From NCBI GenBank assembly GCA_019635735.1, contig JAHBYX010000007.1:239811-303810 (forward strand): a DNA stretch of 64,000 nt, given 5' to 3'. Source of the DNA: Mesorhizobium sp. GTDB lineage: Bacteria; Pseudomonadota; Alphaproteobacteria; Rhizobiales; Rhizobiaceae. The position numbers were made by a program, and so were the translations under genes. Positions 29,976 through 41,240 of the stretch are shown in pieces; within the stretch, counting starts at the first letter, position 1; every line of letters starts with the position of its first letter. The notes beneath the pieces were generated by a model. It made no database searches. It was not told the DNA's origin and was given only the letters and a program-made list of their open reading frames with translations.

Positions 29976-31396
29976 GCCTGCTCTGGACAGCCAAGGCCAT
30001 GGTGGAGGCGATGGGCGGCCGGCCGATCGGCACGCTGCCGCAGGGCATCACCGGTATTTCGATCGACAGCCGGACGCTGAAGCCCGGCGAAGCTTTCTTC
30101 GCCATCAAAGGCGACGCGCTAGACGGGCACGATTTCGCCACGTCCGCCATCAAGGCCGGCGCGGTGCTGCTTGTCGTCGCGGAAAGCAAGCTCGCCGGAC
30201 TTGGCCGCATCACCACGCCGATGATCGTGGTCGACGACGTGCTGGCAGGGCTGGTGAAGCTCTCCATCGCGGCCCGCGCGCGTGCCAAGGGCAAGATCAT
30301 CGCCGTCACCGGTTCGGCCGGCAAGACGACGACCAAGGAAGCGCTGCGCCATGTGCTGTCCGCCGTCGGCTCCGTGCATGCCTCGGAAAAGTCGTTCAAC
30401 AATCACTGGGGCGTGCCGCTGATGCTGGCGCGGCTGCCCGAGGAGACGGATTTCGCCGTCTTCGAGATCGGCATGAACCATCCAAACGAGATTCGTCCGC
30501 TGGTCAAGCTGGTTCGTCCACACATCGCCATCATCACGCTGATCGCCGCCGCCCATCTCGGCCACTTCCGCAAGATCGAGGAGATCGCGCGCGCCAAGGC
30601 AGAAATCTTCGAGGGCATCGAGCCGGACGGCTACGCACTACTCAACCGGGACGATGCGCAGTTCAAACTCCTGGAGAAACTCGCGAAGGCCGCCGGGGTC
30701 GCGCATATCGTCAGCTTCGGCGAGCACGAGCGCGCGCAGGTGCGCCTGCTGGCCTGCGAGCTTGCCAGCGATCATTCGGAGATCGACGTCGCCGTCCAGG
30801 GCGGGAGGGTCACCGCGCGGGTCGGCGCGCCGGGCCGGCATATGGTGCAGAACGCACTGGCGGTTCTCGGTGCCGCCAAGCTCGCCGGCGCCGATCTGAC
30901 GAGGGTGGCGGAAGCGCTGGGCGATCTGCAGGCGGAGGCCGGGCGCGGCCGCCGGCATCGTCTCGGGGGCGGCATCACGCTGATCGACGAGAGCTACAAC
31001 GCCAATCCTGCCTCGATGAAGGCCGCGATCGATCTGCTCGACCGGACCGAGCCGACCGGAGGCGGACGCCGCATCGCCGTGCTCGGCGATATGCTCGAAC
31101 TCGGCGAACACGCCGAGCGGCTGCATGCGGGTCTCGCCGACCTCATCGCGCCGACGAAGACGGATCTCGTCTATCTCGGCGGTCCCGAAATGACCGCGCT
31201 CGCCGCCAGACTGCCGTCCGGGCGGCTTGGGGCCTACGCCGCCAATGTCGACGAACTCAAGCCGATCGTGCTCGCCGCGCTGCGGCCCGGGGATGTCGTC
31301 GTCGTCAAATCATCCAAGGGCATCGGCTTTTCCAAGCTGGTCGATGCCCTGATCAAGAATTTTCCTGTCGAAGGCGAGAGCCAGAGGCGCGCCTGA
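29972..31396 (+). CDS. murF: UDP-MurNAc-tripeptide:D-Ala-D-Ala ligase MurF
   Basis: This 474-residue ligase adds D-alanyl-D-alanine to finish the UDP-MurNAc-pentapeptide. The P-loop TGSAGKTTT lies at 113-121, with [11 protein letters not shown] and the [12 protein letters not shown] motif further on. The start overlaps murE (ATGA), and mraY follows after 25 bp. The D-Ala-D-Ala is supplied by ddlB within the same cluster. Confidence 0.97.
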   Translation: MSLLWTAKAMVEAMGGRPIGTLPQGITGISIDSRTLKPGEAFFAIKGDALDGHDFATSAIKAGAVLLVVAESKLAGLGRITTPMIVVDDVLAGLVKLSIAARARAKGKIIAVTGSAGKTTTKEALRHVLSAVGSVHASEKSFNNHWGVPLMLARLPEETDFAVFEIGMNHPNEIRPLVKLVRPHIAIITLIAAAHLGHFRKIEEIARAKAEIFEGIEPDGYALLNRDDAQFKLLEKLAKAAGVAHIVSFGEHERAQVRLLACELASDHSEIDVAVQGGRVTARVGAPGRHMVQNALAVLGAAKLAGADLTRVAEALGDLQAEAGRGRRHRLGGGITLIDESYNANPASMKAAIDLLDRTEPTGGGRRIAVLGDMLELGEHAERLHAGLADLIAPTKTDLVYLGGPEMTALAARLPSGRLGAYAANVDELKPIVLAALRPGDVVVVKSSKGIGFSKLVDALIKNFPVEGESQRRA

Positions 31397-31421
31397 ATTC
31401 CGTCCGTGGGGGGCGAACCGC

Positions 31422-32504
31422 ATGCTGACCCTTCTCGTTGATTTCGCCGACCAGGTTTCGGCGTTCAACGTCTTCCGCTACATCACCTTCCGCGTCGGGG
31501 GGGCGCTGATCACGTCGGCGCTGATCGTGTTCATGTTCGGCCCGGCGATCATCAATTCGCTGCGAATCCGGCAGGGCAAGGGCCAGCCGATCCGCGCCGA
31601 CGGACCCCAGACCCATTTCAAGAAGGCGGGCACGCCGACCATGGGCGGCTTGATGATCATGACCGGCATCATCGGCTCGTCGCTGCTGTGGGCCAATCTC
31701 GGCAGCGTCTATGTCTGGGTCGTGCTGTTTGTCACAATGTCCTTCGGGGCGATCGGCTTCTACGACGACTACATGAAGGTGACGAAGCAGTCTCATCTGG
31801 GTGTTTCGGGCCGGGTGCGCCTCGGCATCGAGTTCGCCGTGGCCGGGATCGCAGCCTATGTGATCATGCGGGCCGGGACGGCGCCGTTTTCCTCGTCGCT
31901 GACGTTCCCCTTCGTGAAGGGATTCCTGGTCAATCTCGGCTGGTTCTTCATTCCCTTCGCTGCCGTCGTCATGGTCGGCGCGGGCAATGCCGTGAACCTG
32001 ACCGACGGCCTCGACGGTCTCGCCATCGTTCCGGTGATGATCGCAGCCGCCTCGTTCGGCGTGATCGCCTACCTCTCCGGCAACGCGGTCTTCGCCGACT
32101 ACCTGCAGATCCATTTCACCCCCGGCACCGGCGAACTCGCCGTCGTGCTCGGCGCGGTGATCGGGGCGGGATTGGGATTCCTCTGGTTCAATGCGCCACC
32201 GGCGGCGATCTTCATGGGCGACACGGGTTCGCTGGCGCTCGGCGGGCTGATCGGTTCGATCGCGGTCGCCACCAAGCATGAAATCGTGCTCGCCATCATC
32301 GGCGGACTTTTCGTGATGGAGGCGATGTCGGTCATCATCCAGGTCGGCTACTTCAAGATGACCGGCCGGCGCGTCTTCCTGATGGCGCCGATCCATCATC
32401 ACTTCGAGAAGCTCGGCTGGACCGAGAGCCAGATCGTGATCCGCTTCTGGATCATCGCAGTCATTCTGGCCCTTATCGGCCTCTCCACCCTGAAGCTGCG
32501 CTGA
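31422..32504 (+). CDS. mraY: Phospho-MurNAc-pentapeptide transferase MraY
   Basis: This 360-residue enzyme with about ten membrane helices joins phospho-MurNAc-pentapeptide to undecaprenyl phosphate, making lipid I. Conserved motifs are the catalytic Asp115-Asp116 pair in [19 protein letters not shown], and the C-terminal APIHHHFE histidine motif. The ATG at 31422 follows a G-run (GGGGGGCG). The N-terminal stretch [17 protein letters not shown] is typical. Confidence 0.97.
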   Translation: MLTLLVDFADQVSAFNVFRYITFRVGGALITSALIVFMFGPAIINSLRIRQGKGQPIRADGPQTHFKKAGTPTMGGLMIMTGIIGSSLLWANLGSVYVWVVLFVTMSFGAIGFYDDYMKVTKQSHLGVSGRVRLGIEFAVAGIAAYVIMRAGTAPFSSSLTFPFVKGFLVNLGWFFIPFAAVVMVGAGNAVNLTDGLDGLAIVPVMIAAASFGVIAYLSGNAVFADYLQIHFTPGTGELAVVLGAVIGAGLGFLWFNAPPAAIFMGDTGSLALGGLIGSIAVATKHEIVLAIIGGLFVMEAMSVIIQVGYFKMTGRRVFLMAPIHHHFEKLGWTESQIVIRFWIIAVILALIGLSTLKLR

Positions 32505-32505
32505 G

Positions 32506-33906
32506 ATGATCGCCGCCGAAACCCTCTCCGGCAAGAAGGTCGCGCTGTTCGGACTCGGCGGATCGGGCATCGCGACGGCCCGCGCCCTGATCGAAGGCGG
32601 TGCCGATGTCACGGCGTGGGACGACAATCCGGAGAGCGTGACGAAGGCCGGCACGCAGGGCATTTCCACGCTCGACCTCCGGCAGGCCGACTGGTCGGGC
32701 TTCGCCTCATTCGTACTGTCGCCAGGCGTCCCGCTGACGCACCCCAAGCCGCACTGGACCGTAGACCTGGCGCGGGGCGCCGGGGTGGAGATCATCGGCG
32801 ACGTCGAACTCTTCGCGCGCGAGCGCCGCCGTGCCGCGCCCGACGCGCCGTTCATCGCCATCACCGGCACCAACGGTAAGTCGACCACCACGGCGCTGAC
32901 GGCGCACATGCTCTCCTCGGCGGGGCGGGACACGCAGATGGGCGGCAATATCGGTCGCGCGGTGATGACGCTCGATCCGCCAGCTTCGGACCGCCACTAC
33001 GTGGTCGAGTGCTCGTCTTACCAGATCGACCTCGCGCCGTCGGTGAACCCGACCGCCGGGGTGCTGCTCAATCTCACGCCGGATCATCTCGACCGCCACG
33101 GCACGATGCAGCACTACGCCGCGATCAAGGAGCGTCTGGTCGCGGGCAGCGAGACGGCGATCATCGGCGTCGATGACATTCATTGCGCCCAAATCGCCGA
33201 CCGGCTGGAACGGGCCGGGCACGACGTGGTCCGCATTTCCAAGCGGCTCGCCGTGACGGATGGCTATTTCGCGGATGGCCTCGCACTGCTGAAAGCGGAA
33301 GGCGGGCGCATCACGCAGGTCGCGACACTGGAAGACATCGGCTCGCTGCGGGGCCAGCACAATGCGCAGAACGCTCTTGCCGCCGTCGCCGCCTGCCTTC
33401 GTGTGGGGCTCGACCTCAAGGACATCCAGCCAGGTCTCGACAGTTTCCCCGGCCTCGCGCACCGCATGGAACAGATCGGCCGCAAGGGCAACGTGCTCTT
33501 CGTCAACGATTCCAAGGCCACCAATGCCGATGCGGCGGCGCCTGCGCTGTCGAGCTTCCCCCGCATCTACTGGATCGCCGGCGGTCTGCCCAAGGAAGGC
33601 GGTATCGAGCCGCTGCGCTCGTTCTTCCCGCGCATCGCCCGCGCCTATCTGATCGGCGAGGCCGCTCCGGGCTTCTCAGCCACGCTCGGCGAGGCTGTGC
33701 CCTACGAGATCTCGGACACGCTCGCGGCGGCCGTGGAACATGCGGCGGCGGATGCCGCAAAGGACGAGGCCGGCGACGTGGTGGTGCTCCTGTCGCCCGC
33801 CTGCGCCAGCTTCGACCAGTTCAAGAATTTCGAGGTCAGGGGCGACGCGTTCCGCGCCGCCGTGCTGGCTCTCGACGGCATAGAGCCCATCGGAGGGACA
33901 CGCTGA
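32506..33906 (+). CDS. murD: UDP-MurNAc-L-alanine:D-glutamate ligase MurD
   Basis: This 466-residue ligase adds D-glutamate. An N-terminal Rossmann-like domain ([12 protein letters not shown]) is followed by the P-loop [10 protein letters not shown] at 120-129 and the late [10 protein letters not shown] motif. The start is 1 bp after the mraY stop, and the stop overlaps ftsW (TGATG). No strong Shine-Dalgarno sequence is seen, so coupling to mraY translation is likely. Confidence 0.96.
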   Translation: MIAAETLSGKKVALFGLGGSGIATARALIEGGADVTAWDDNPESVTKAGTQGISTLDLRQADWSGFASFVLSPGVPLTHPKPHWTVDLARGAGVEIIGDVELFARERRRAAPDAPFIAITGTNGKSTTTALTAHMLSSAGRDTQMGGNIGRAVMTLDPPASDRHYVVECSSYQIDLAPSVNPTAGVLLNLTPDHLDRHGTMQHYAAIKERLVAGSETAIIGVDDIHCAQIADRLERAGHDVVRISKRLAVTDGYFADGLALLKAEGGRITQVATLEDIGSLRGQHNAQNALAAVAACLRVGLDLKDIQPGLDSFPGLAHRMEQIGRKGNVLFVNDSKATNADAAAPALSSFPRIYWIAGGLPKEGGIEPLRSFFPRIARAYLIGEAAPGFSATLGEAVPYEISDTLAAAVEHAAADAAKDEAGDVVVLLSPACASFDQFKNFEVRGDAFRAAVLALDGIEPIGGTR

Positions 33907-35060
33907 TGACCAGCCGCACCGATCGCGGACTTGTTTCCAACTGGTGGTGGACCGTCGACCGCTGGTTCCTTGCCGCCTTCCTGTCGCTGATGGTGCTGGG
34001 TATCGTGCTCTCGTTCGCCGCGAGCCCTGCCGTGGCCGAGCGCATCGGGCTCGAGGAATATCACTTCGTGACCCGCCAGATCATCTTCATGTTGCCGGCG
34101 CTGGTGGTGATGCTGGGCGTTTCCTTCCTCGAACCAAGGCAGATCCGGCGGCTGGCGATCCTGCTTTTGGTCGTCTCGATCGTGCTGATGGTGCTGGCGC
34201 TGTTCATCGGCGTCGAGATCAAGGGCTCGCGGCGCTGGGTGTCGCTCGCCGGCGTCTCGCTGCAGCCGTCCGAGTTCCTGAAGCCCGCCTTCGTCGTCAT
34301 CTGCGCCTGGCTGTTCGCCGAGCATGCGCGCCAGCCCGACATTCCGGGCAACCTGTTCGCGATGATCCTGCTTGGCCTCGTCGTGACGCTGCTCGTCGCC
34401 CAGCCGGACCTCGGCCAGACCATGCTTGTCGTCGGCACATGGGGCGTCATGTTCTTCATGGCGGGCATGGCCTGGTTCTGGATCATCCTGCTCGGGGCAC
34501 TCGGCATCGGCGGAGCCTTCGCTGCCTACACCGCGTTCCCGCACGTCGCCGCCCGCATCGACAAGTTCCTGACCGGCGAGGGCGATACGTTCCAGACCGA
34601 CATGGCGCGCGAGGCGATGATCAACGGCGGCTGGTTCGGCCGCGGACCCGGCGAGGGCGACGTGAAGAACGTGCTGCCCGACAGCCACACCGACTTCATC
34701 TTCTCGGTGGCAGCCGAGGAGTTCGGGTTGGCGCTGTGCTTCCTGCTGGTCGCACTTTTCGCCTTCATCGTGCTGCGGGGCCTGAAGAACGCGCTGCGCG
34801 AATATGATGACTTCACCCGCTTCGCGGTCGCCGGTCTCGTCATCCAGTTCGGTCTGCAGTCGATCATCAACATGAGCGTGAACCTGCACCTGATGCCGGC
34901 CAAGGGCATGACGCTGCCCTTCATCTCCTATGGCGGCTCCTCGCTCGTCGCCATGGCGCTGTCGATGGGTATGGTGCTGGCACTCACCCGCAAGCGTCCG
35001 GAAACCCGTCGGTCGGGCTTTGGCGCATTCGGCGACACGCGCGTCGTTCCGGCCGAGTAG
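33906..35060 (+). CDS. ftsW: Septal SEDS glycosyltransferase FtsW
   Basis: This 384-residue SEDS protein with about ten helices polymerises lipid II at the septum with FtsI. Family motifs are GSRRWVSLAGVSLQPSE, the large loop PDSHTDFIFSVAAEE (with the catalytic-type Asp), and LPFISYGGSSL. The ATG overlaps the murD stop. murG follows after 3 bp. Confidence 0.96.
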   Translation: MTSRTDRGLVSNWWWTVDRWFLAAFLSLMVLGIVLSFAASPAVAERIGLEEYHFVTRQIIFMLPALVVMLGVSFLEPRQIRRLAILLLVVSIVLMVLALFIGVEIKGSRRWVSLAGVSLQPSEFLKPAFVVICAWLFAEHARQPDIPGNLFAMILLGLVVTLLVAQPDLGQTMLVVGTWGVMFFMAGMAWFWIILLGALGIGGAFAAYTAFPHVAARIDKFLTGEGDTFQTDMAREAMINGGWFGRGPGEGDVKNVLPDSHTDFIFSVAAEEFGLALCFLLVALFAFIVLRGLKNALREYDDFTRFAVAGLVIQFGLQSIINMSVNLHLMPAKGMTLPFISYGGSSLVAMALSMGMVLALTRKRPETRRSGFGAFGDTRVVPAE

Positions 35061-35063
35061 CCG

Positions 35064-36188
35064 ATGGCGAAGGGCGTCATTCTTCTCTGCGCCGGGGGCA
35101 CCGGCGGGCATCTGTTCCCGGCCGAGGCGCTGGCGCACGAACTGACGGCGCGCGGCTGGGAGGTGCATCTGGCGACCGACGACCGGGCAGGGCGCTTTGC
35201 CGGGACGTTCCCGTCGTCGGCGATCCATCCGATCCGCTCGGCGACGATCGGCGGGAAGAACCCGATCGCGCTGGCGCGTACTTTCTGGTGCATATGGCAG
35301 GGCGTGCGGCAGGCCTCGGCCGTGATTGCCGAGATCAAGCCGAAGGCCGTCGTCGGCTTCGGCGGCTATCCGACGCTGCCGCCGCTCTACGCGGCCACGC
35401 GGCGCGGCGTGCCGACGCTGATCCACGAACAGAACGCGGTCATGGGCCGTGCCAACAAGGCGCTGGCAGTGCGGGTGTCGGCCGTGGCGGGCGGGTTCCT
35501 GTCGCCATCCGGCCAGCATGAGGGCAAGACGGTCGTCACCGGAAACCCTGTGCGACCGGCGGTGATCGCAGCGTCCGAGGTAGATTACACTCCGTCGGCG
35601 CCGGGCGAACCGTTCAATCTGCTCGTCTTCGGCGGCAGCCAGGGTGCGCAGTATTTCTCCGAGGCCATTCCGGCAGCCATTGCCGAACTCGCGCCCGAAC
35701 TGCGGCAGCGGCTGCGGATCGTGCAACAGGCGCGCCAGGAGGACGAGGCGACCGCCCGCGCGGCGTATGAGAAGCTTGGCGTCGCGGCGGAGCTCTCGCC
35801 GTTCTTCACCGACATGGCCGACCGCATGGCGAAGGCGCATCTCATCATTTCGCGCTCCGGCGCTTCCACGGTGGCCGAAGTGGCGGCGATCGGACGTCCG
35901 GCCATGCTGGTTCCGTATCCCTATGCGCTCGACCACGACCAGGCTGCGAATGCGGCGGCACTAGCGGCCGCCGGGGGTGCGCAGGTCTGCCCGCAGGCGG
36001 CGCTGACGCCGCAGGTCATCGCGGCGAAGCTCGCGGAATTCATGAGCGATCCCGAGCTCTGTTCGACCATGGCCGCCGCCTCCCGCTCCGTCGGCAAGCC
36101 GGAGGCCACGATGTTGCTCGCGGACCTGACAGAGGCTATTGCCTCTGGAATGACCGTTCAGGCGTTCAAGGGAGGTGCCGGCGCATGA
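35064..36188 (+). CDS. murG: MurG GlcNAc transferase
   Basis: This 374-residue GT28 enzyme adds GlcNAc to lipid I, giving lipid II, at the inner face of the membrane. Signatures are [10 protein letters not shown] at 11-20, [33 protein letters not shown] and [10 protein letters not shown]. Its stop overlaps the murC start by 4 bp. Confidence 0.97.
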   Translation: MAKGVILLCAGGTGGHLFPAEALAHELTARGWEVHLATDDRAGRFAGTFPSSAIHPIRSATIGGKNPIALARTFWCIWQGVRQASAVIAEIKPKAVVGFGGYPTLPPLYAATRRGVPTLIHEQNAVMGRANKALAVRVSAVAGGFLSPSGQHEGKTVVTGNPVRPAVIAASEVDYTPSAPGEPFNLLVFGGSQGAQYFSEAIPAAIAELAPELRQRLRIVQQARQEDEATARAAYEKLGVAAELSPFFTDMADRMAKAHLIISRSGASTVAEVAAIGRPAMLVPYPYALDHDQAANAAALAAAGGAQVCPQAALTPQVIAAKLAEFMSDPELCSTMAAASRSVGKPEATMLLADLTEAIASGMTVQAFKGGAGA

Positions 36189-37600
36189 AGATGCCGCAGA
36201 CAATCGGGCTGGTCCATTTCATCGGCATCGGCGGCATCGGCATGAGCGGCATCGCCGAGGTGTTGCACAATCTCGGCTATCAGGTGCAGGGTTCCGACCA
36301 GGCAGACAGCGCTAATGTGCAGCGCCTGCGCGACAAGGGCATCGCCTGCTTCGTCGGCCACAAGGCCGAGAACCTCGGCAAGGCCGAGGTCGTCGTCGTG
36401 TCGACCGCGATCAAGAAATCCAACCCCGAGCTCATCGCCGCGCGCGAGAAGCTGTTGCCGATCGTGCGTCGCGCCGAGATGCTGGCCGAGCTGATGCGCT
36501 TCCGCCAGGCAATCGCCATCGGCGGCACGCATGGCAAGACCACGACGACCTCGATGGTGGCGACATTGCTGGAGGCCGGCGGGCTCGACCCGACCGTCGT
36601 CAATGGCGGCATCATCAACGCCTACGGCACCAATGCGCGCATGGGCGAGGGCGACTGGATGGTCGTCGAGGCCGACGAGAGCGACGGCACGTTCCTGAAG
36701 CTTCCGGCGGACATCGCCGTCGTCACCAACATCGACCCCGAGCATCTCGACCACTACGGAACGTTCGACAAGGTCAAGGAGGCGTTCAGCCAGTTCGTGG
36801 AGAACGTGCCGTTCTACGGCTTCGGCGTGATGTGCATCGACCATCCGGAAGTGCAGGCGCTGGTCAGCCGCATCGAGGACCGGCGCGTCGTCACCTATGG
36901 CGAAAACCCGCAGGCCGACGTGCGCTTCCGCAATCACCGGATGGACGGCGCGGCGTCGCTGTTCGACGTGACCATTCGCAACCGCAAGACCGGCGAGATC
37001 GTCTCGATCGACGGACTGCGCCTGCCGATGCCCGGCCGCCACAACGTCTCCAACGCCACCGCCGCGATCGCGGTGGCGCATGAACTCGGCATTTCCGAAC
37101 GTGCCATCAAGGCCGGCATCAGCGCCTTCGGCGGCGTCAAGCGACGCTTCACGCATACCGGTTCGTGGCACGGCGTCGAGATATTCGACGACTACGGTCA
37201 TCATCCGGTCGAGATCCGCGCCGTACTCAGGGCGGCCCGGGATTCGACCAAGGGCCGGGTCATCGCGATTGCCCAGCCTCACCGCTATACGCGCCTGCAC
37301 GACCTGTTCGACGAATTCGCCTCCTGCTTCAACGATGCCGACACGGTGCTGCTGGCGCCCGTCTATCCGGCAGGCGAGGATCCGATCGAGGGCGCGAGCT
37401 CCGACGCATTGACCGCCCGCATTCGCTCGGGCGGTCATCGGGACGCGCGCTACATCGACGGCGCGGCCGCCGTCGCGCCGATCGTGCGCGAGATCGCCCG
37501 CCCTGGCGACTATGTCGTGTTCCTGGGAGCCGGCAATATCACGCAATGGGCTTATGCCCTGCCGAGGGAACTGGCGGCTGGCGGTGACGGGGTATCCTGA
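36185..37600 (+). CDS. murC: UDP-MurNAc:L-alanine ligase MurC
   Basis: This 471-residue ligase adds the first stem-peptide residue, L-alanine. An N-terminal nucleotide-binding loop [14 protein letters not shown] is followed by the P-loop [11 protein letters not shown] at 113-123, [10 protein letters not shown], and [10 protein letters not shown]. The start overlaps murG (ATGA) and the stop overlaps the murB start by one base (TGATG). Confidence 0.97.
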   Translation: MKMPQTIGLVHFIGIGGIGMSGIAEVLHNLGYQVQGSDQADSANVQRLRDKGIACFVGHKAENLGKAEVVVVSTAIKKSNPELIAAREKLLPIVRRAEMLAELMRFRQAIAIGGTHGKTTTTSMVATLLEAGGLDPTVVNGGIINAYGTNARMGEGDWMVVEADESDGTFLKLPADIAVVTNIDPEHLDHYGTFDKVKEAFSQFVENVPFYGFGVMCIDHPEVQALVSRIEDRRVVTYGENPQADVRFRNHRMDGAASLFDVTIRNRKTGEIVSIDGLRLPMPGRHNVSNATAAIAVAHELGISERAIKAGISAFGGVKRRFTHTGSWHGVEIFDDYGHHPVEIRAVLRAARDSTKGRVIAIAQPHRYTRLHDLFDEFASCFNDADTVLLAPVYPAGEDPIEGASSDALTARIRSGGHRDARYIDGAAAVAPIVREIARPGDYVVFLGAGNITQWAYALPRELAAGGDGVS

Positions 37601-38562
37601 TGGGCGGCGCCGATCTCCTCAAGCGTCTGGAAGGGCGGCTCGACGGACTGCGCGGTCGCGTCACGCCCAATGCCGAGATGGACAAGATCACCTGGTTCCG
37701 GGCCGGCGGGCTGGCCGAGGTTCTGTTCCAGCCGGCCGACGAGGAGGACCTGGCCACCTTCCTCAAGGCGGTTCCGGCCGAGATACCGGTCATGGTCGTC
37801 GGTGTCGGCTCCAACCTGCTCGTGCGCGATGGAGGCATTCCGGGCTTCGTGGTGCGACTGTCGGCAAAGGGTTTCGGTGAGGCGGAGGCGATTTCGGAAA
37901 CCCGTATCCGGGCGGGAGCGGCATGTCCCGACAAGCGCGTCGCCGCGCTGGCGCTGGAGGCCGGCATAGGCGGCTTCCATTTCTATCATGGCATTCCCGG
38001 TGCGATCGGCGGGGCGCTGCGGATGAATGCCGGCGCCAATGGGGTCGAGACGCGCGAGCGGGTCGTCGAGGTGAGGGCGTTCGACCGCAAGGGCGACCTG
38101 CATGTGTTGACCAACGAGCAGATTGGTTACGCCTACCGGCACTCCTCCGCGCCCAAGGATCTGATCTTCACGTCGGCGGTCCTGGAAGGCGTTCCGGACG
38201 ACCGCGACGCCATCAAGGCCGCGATGGACGCCGTGCAGCACCATCGCGAAACCGTGCAGCCCATCCGCGAGAAGACGGGCGGCTCGACCTTCAAGAATCC
38301 GCCCGGCACTTCGGCGTGGAAGGAGATCGACAAGGCCGGCTGCCGCGGCCTCATCATTGGCGGCGCGCAGATGTCGCCGATGCACTGCAATTTCATGATC
38401 AACACCGGAACCGCGACCGGTTACGACCTCGAATATCTAGGCGAGACCGTTCGCGCCAAAGTCCTCGAGAATTCCGGGATCCGCCTGGAATGGGAAATCA
38501 AGAGGCTCGGAAACTTCAAGAAAGGCAAGGAAGTAGACGAGTTTCTGGGACAATTGCTGTAG
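37600..38562 (+). CDS. murB: UDP-N-acetylenolpyruvoylglucosamine reductase MurB
   Basis: This 320-residue FAD enzyme reduces UDP-GlcNAc-enolpyruvate to UDP-MurNAc with NADPH. Visible are the FAD-binding [31 protein letters not shown], and [10 protein letters not shown] with the catalytic serine. The tyrosine segment is YRHSS, typical of type II MurB. It is coupled to murC. A gene of unknown function follows after 27 bp, where ddlB would stand in most clusters. Confidence 0.96.
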   Translation: MGGADLLKRLEGRLDGLRGRVTPNAEMDKITWFRAGGLAEVLFQPADEEDLATFLKAVPAEIPVMVVGVGSNLLVRDGGIPGFVVRLSAKGFGEAEAISETRIRAGAACPDKRVAALALEAGIGGFHFYHGIPGAIGGALRMNAGANGVETRERVVEVRAFDRKGDLHVLTNEQIGYAYRHSSAPKDLIFTSAVLEGVPDDRDAIKAAMDAVQHHRETVQPIREKTGGSTFKNPPGTSAWKEIDKAGCRGLIIGGAQMSPMHCNFMINTGTATGYDLEYLGETVRAKVLENSGIRLEWEIKRLGNFKKGKEVDEFLGQLL

Positions 38563-38589
38563 GTTTCGACTCGGCCGGGAGGATTTGCC

Positions 38590-39159
38590 ATGGACCGTCC
38601 GACCCGCCCACCATCCTCTATAGAGCCGGGCTTCGCGGAGGCGATCGTCCTTGACGGCTGGCTGCAGCGCGAGATCGTCGTCCGAGCGGGCACGAATATC
38701 TCGCCCGCTCTGGCGCATCCCGGCGAGCGCGCTGCACTCGAAACCCTCGCGGCGGCACTGGCCGCGAATGACCAGATCGTCGAGGCCCGCGCCTGCGTGG
38801 GCTGGGCGCGCGCACTGCTCGATCCGCCGGACACGGAAATCCCCATCGACGCACGGGGAAGCGAGCCCAAGAACCTGATGCCGTCCAAGGACATTCCGCC
38901 GCCCGGATCCGACGCAGCCCCGGTAAGCGTCGTCATGGCCGCGGCGGACACGCTGGTCCTGTTCGAATTCCTGTGCCGGGAGATCGAGGAAGGCCACGGT
39001 GCCAACCTCCTTGCAGCCTTTGTCAGTCCCGCCGAATTCTGGGCGCTGAACAATCTTCAATGCGTGCTCGAGACCGGTGACTTCTACTCGACTTCGGAAG
39101 ATTACGGCCAGCAGCTGGAGGCTGCGCGCACCTTTCTCGTTGCATCGAAATCTCCGTGA
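38590..39159 (+). CDS. Uncharacterised protein inserted between murB and ddlB
   Basis: This is a 189-residue protein that I do not recognise. It has no signal peptide and no membrane helix and looks soluble and acidic. A helical N-terminal part (about 15-80) is followed by a Pro-rich linker (IPPPGSDAAP) and a second helical part (about 115-189, AADTLVLFEFLCREIEE). Start support is good: GGGAGG lies just before the ATG. It shares direction and 27-bp spacing with murB, so it is probably part of the dcw transcript. Confidence 0.7.
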   Translation: MDRPTRPPSSIEPGFAEAIVLDGWLQREIVVRAGTNISPALAHPGERAALETLAAALAANDQIVEARACVGWARALLDPPDTEIPIDARGSEPKNLMPSKDIPPPGSDAAPVSVVMAAADTLVLFEFLCREIEEGHGANLLAAFVSPAEFWALNNLQCVLETGDFYSTSEDYGQQLEAARTFLVASKSP

Positions 39160-39236
39160 TTTCCACGGCTTGACCAGCTGAATTCGCCAGCCTCAAGCAA
39201 GCTTCGCGATGCCTCCCGCAATCTTGGCTTGCCAGC

Positions 39237-39349
39237 GAATCCCAGTTCTGATTCCTTGGGTTAAAGCGTTTCCTGATTTGAGTCGTTCGACGCGTAGCCG
39301 CGTTTTCCGTCTGGCGGGGGAATCCACCGGAAGACTCGGACTCTGAATC
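39237..39349 (+). promoter_or_regulatory. GANTC-dense promoter region upstream of ddlB
   Basis: Seven GANTC motifs lie in 113 bp: 39237, 39250, 39280, 39320, 39333, 39339 and 39345. By chance about one per 256 bp is expected. GANTC is the CcrM methylation site of alphaproteobacteria, and GcrA reads its methylation state at cell-cycle promoters. The gap (39160-39387) holds no gene. It is the largest break inside the dcw cluster, so an internal promoter for ddlB-ftsQ-ftsA-ftsZ is likely. Confidence 0.65.
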
Positions 39350-39387
39350 CTAGAGACGTCATCGCCAACCCGACCGGAGAGGGGAGC

Positions 39388-40314
39388 ATGACAGGTAAAC
39401 ACGTCGCTGTTCTGATGGGCGGATTCTCGTCCGAGCGGCCCGTGTCGCTGTCCTCCGGCAATTCCTGCGCGGATGCTCTCGAGAAGGTCGGCTACCGCGT
39501 CACGCGCGTGGACGTGGGGCGCGATATTGCGCGGGTGCTCGCGGACCTGTCTCCCGAGGTTGCCTTCAACGCTCTGCATGGTCCTTACGGCGAGGACGGC
39601 ACGATCCAAGGCGTCCTTGAATACCTGCAGATCCCCTACACCCACTCCGGCGTGCTGGCTTCGGCGCTGGCGATGCACAAGGAGCAGGCGAAGCGCGTCG
39701 CGAAGTCGGTCGGCATCCCCGTGGCGGAAGCCAAGGTGATGAACCGGCACGACATCGGCGGCAAGCATCCGATGAAGCCGCCCTATGTCGTCAAGCCGGT
39801 CTGCGAAGGGTCGAGCTTCGGGGTCGTGATCGTCAAGGAGGATCAGTCGCATCCGCCGCAGATCCTCGGATCCAGCGAGTGGCGCTACGGCGACACGGTC
39901 ATGGTCGAACGCTACATCCATGGCCGCGAGTTGACCTGCGCCGTCATGGGCAATGTCGCGCTCGGCGTTTGCGAGATCATTCCGGTCGGTCACTCGTTCT
40001 ACGACTATGACTCGAAATATGTGAAGGGCGGGTCGAAACACGAAATCCCTGCAAAAATTTCACCGAATATTTACCAAAAAATACAGACACTGACCCTCAA
40101 GGCTCATCAAGCAATCGGCTGCCGGGGCGTTTCCCGTTCCGACTTTCGCTATGACGACCGCCATTCCGAAAATGGCGAGCTCGTCTGGCTCGAAGTCAAC
40201 ACCCAGCCAGGCATGACGCCGACGTCGCTTGTGCCCGAGATCGCCCAGCATGCCGGGCACGATTTCGGCGAGCTTTTGAGTTGGATGGTGGAGGACGCGT
40301 CGTGTTCGCGTTGA
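39388..40314 (+). CDS. ddlB: D-alanine--D-alanine ligase
   Basis: This 308-residue ATP-grasp enzyme makes the D-Ala-D-Ala used by MurF. Motifs are [14 protein letters not shown] at 8-21, [27 protein letters not shown], and [17 protein letters not shown] with Mg ligands. The ATG at 39388 follows GGAGAGGGGAGC. An AT-rich run with rare codons occurs inside the gene at about 40058-40095. ftsQ overlaps its 3' end by 13 bp. Confidence 0.96.
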   Translation: MTGKHVAVLMGGFSSERPVSLSSGNSCADALEKVGYRVTRVDVGRDIARVLADLSPEVAFNALHGPYGEDGTIQGVLEYLQIPYTHSGVLASALAMHKEQAKRVAKSVGIPVAEAKVMNRHDIGGKHPMKPPYVVKPVCEGSSFGVVIVKEDQSHPPQILGSSEWRYGDTVMVERYIHGRELTCAVMGNVALGVCEIIPVGHSFYDYDSKYVKGGSKHEIPAKISPNIYQKIQTLTLKAHQAIGCRGVSRSDFRYDDRHSENGELVWLEVNTQPGMTPTSLVPEIAQHAGHDFGELLSWMVEDASCSR

Positions 40315-41240
40315 AGTCGGCCCAGGTTGCGCGGAAGGATGTGGATGGATCCGCAGTCTCCCGCGCGGCTAACGTTTGGGACGGTCTCGTCCTGCCGCGC
40401 TGGCTACGCAGGCCCGCGCGGGTGCTCGGCCGTCTGCTCGGCGGCGAGGTCGCGGTGCCGCGCTATGCGGCCACCACCATGACGGCCGTCTTTCTCTCCG
40501 CGACCGGCGTCTATGGCGCGATCCTCGGCGGACACGGTCCCTCGATCGTGCAGGCAGTGACGGCGCGCAGCGGCTTCGCGGTCGAGGACGTGCGCATGGC
40601 CGGCAACCGCGAGACGTCCGAGATCGACGTGCTCCAGGAGCTCGGGCTCGACGGCTGGACGTCGCTGATCGGCTTCGATGCCGATGCCGCGCGCGAGCGC
40701 ATCGCGAAGATGCCTTGGGTGACAGGTGCGTCCGTCCGGAAGATCTACCCGAACGTGATCGAGGTCGAGATCGCGGAAAAGAAGCCCCTGGCGATCTGGC
40801 AGCACGGCCAGCAGCTGTCGCTGATCGATGGAGCGGGTCGCATCATCGTGCCGTTCAATCATCAGCGCTACGCAACCTTGCCGGTCTTCATCGGCCCCGG
40901 CGCGAACGAGCGGGCAGGCGAGTTCATGGCCCGGGTCGAAAGGACGCCGGAGCTTTCGGCCCGGGTGAAGGCCTACATCCGCGTGGCTGACCGCCGCTGG
41001 GATCTGCGGCTCGAAAATGGCGTGACCATCCGGCTTCCGGAGCATGGCGAAGACGCGGCGATTGCCGAGATCGCCCGCATGGACCGCGAGCAGGGCATCC
41101 TGTCGCGCGACGTCGCCGCCGTCGACATGCGGCTGGAGGATCGCATCGTGGTGAAGCTCACGCCCGACGCGGCGACGCGTCGCGAGGCAGCCCTGACCGA
41201 GCAGGCGAAGAAAGCCGGCAAGCCGGGGAAGAAGATATGA
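40302..41240 (+). CDS. ftsQ: Cell division protein FtsQ
   Basis: This 312-residue bitopic divisome protein has a cytoplasmic N-terminus, one membrane helix at about 56-76, and a POTRA domain at about 92-160 ([20 protein letters not shown]) followed by the FtsQ domain. I chose the GTG at 40302 because GGAGG lies ten bases upstream and the resulting N-terminus is family-like. The start lies inside ddlB and the stop overlaps the ftsA start (ATGA). Confidence 0.93.
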   Translation: MFALKSAQVARKDVDGSAVSRAANVWDGLVLPRWLRRPARVLGRLLGGEVAVPRYAATTMTAVFLSATGVYGAILGGHGPSIVQAVTARSGFAVEDVRMAGNRETSEIDVLQELGLDGWTSLIGFDADAARERIAKMPWVTGASVRKIYPNVIEVEIAEKKPLAIWQHGQQLSLIDGAGRIIVPFNHQRYATLPVFIGPGANERAGEFMARVERTPELSARVKAYIRVADRRWDLRLENGVTIRLPEHGEDAAIAEIARMDREQGILSRDVAAVDMRLEDRIVVKLTPDAATRREAALTEQAKKAGKPGKKI

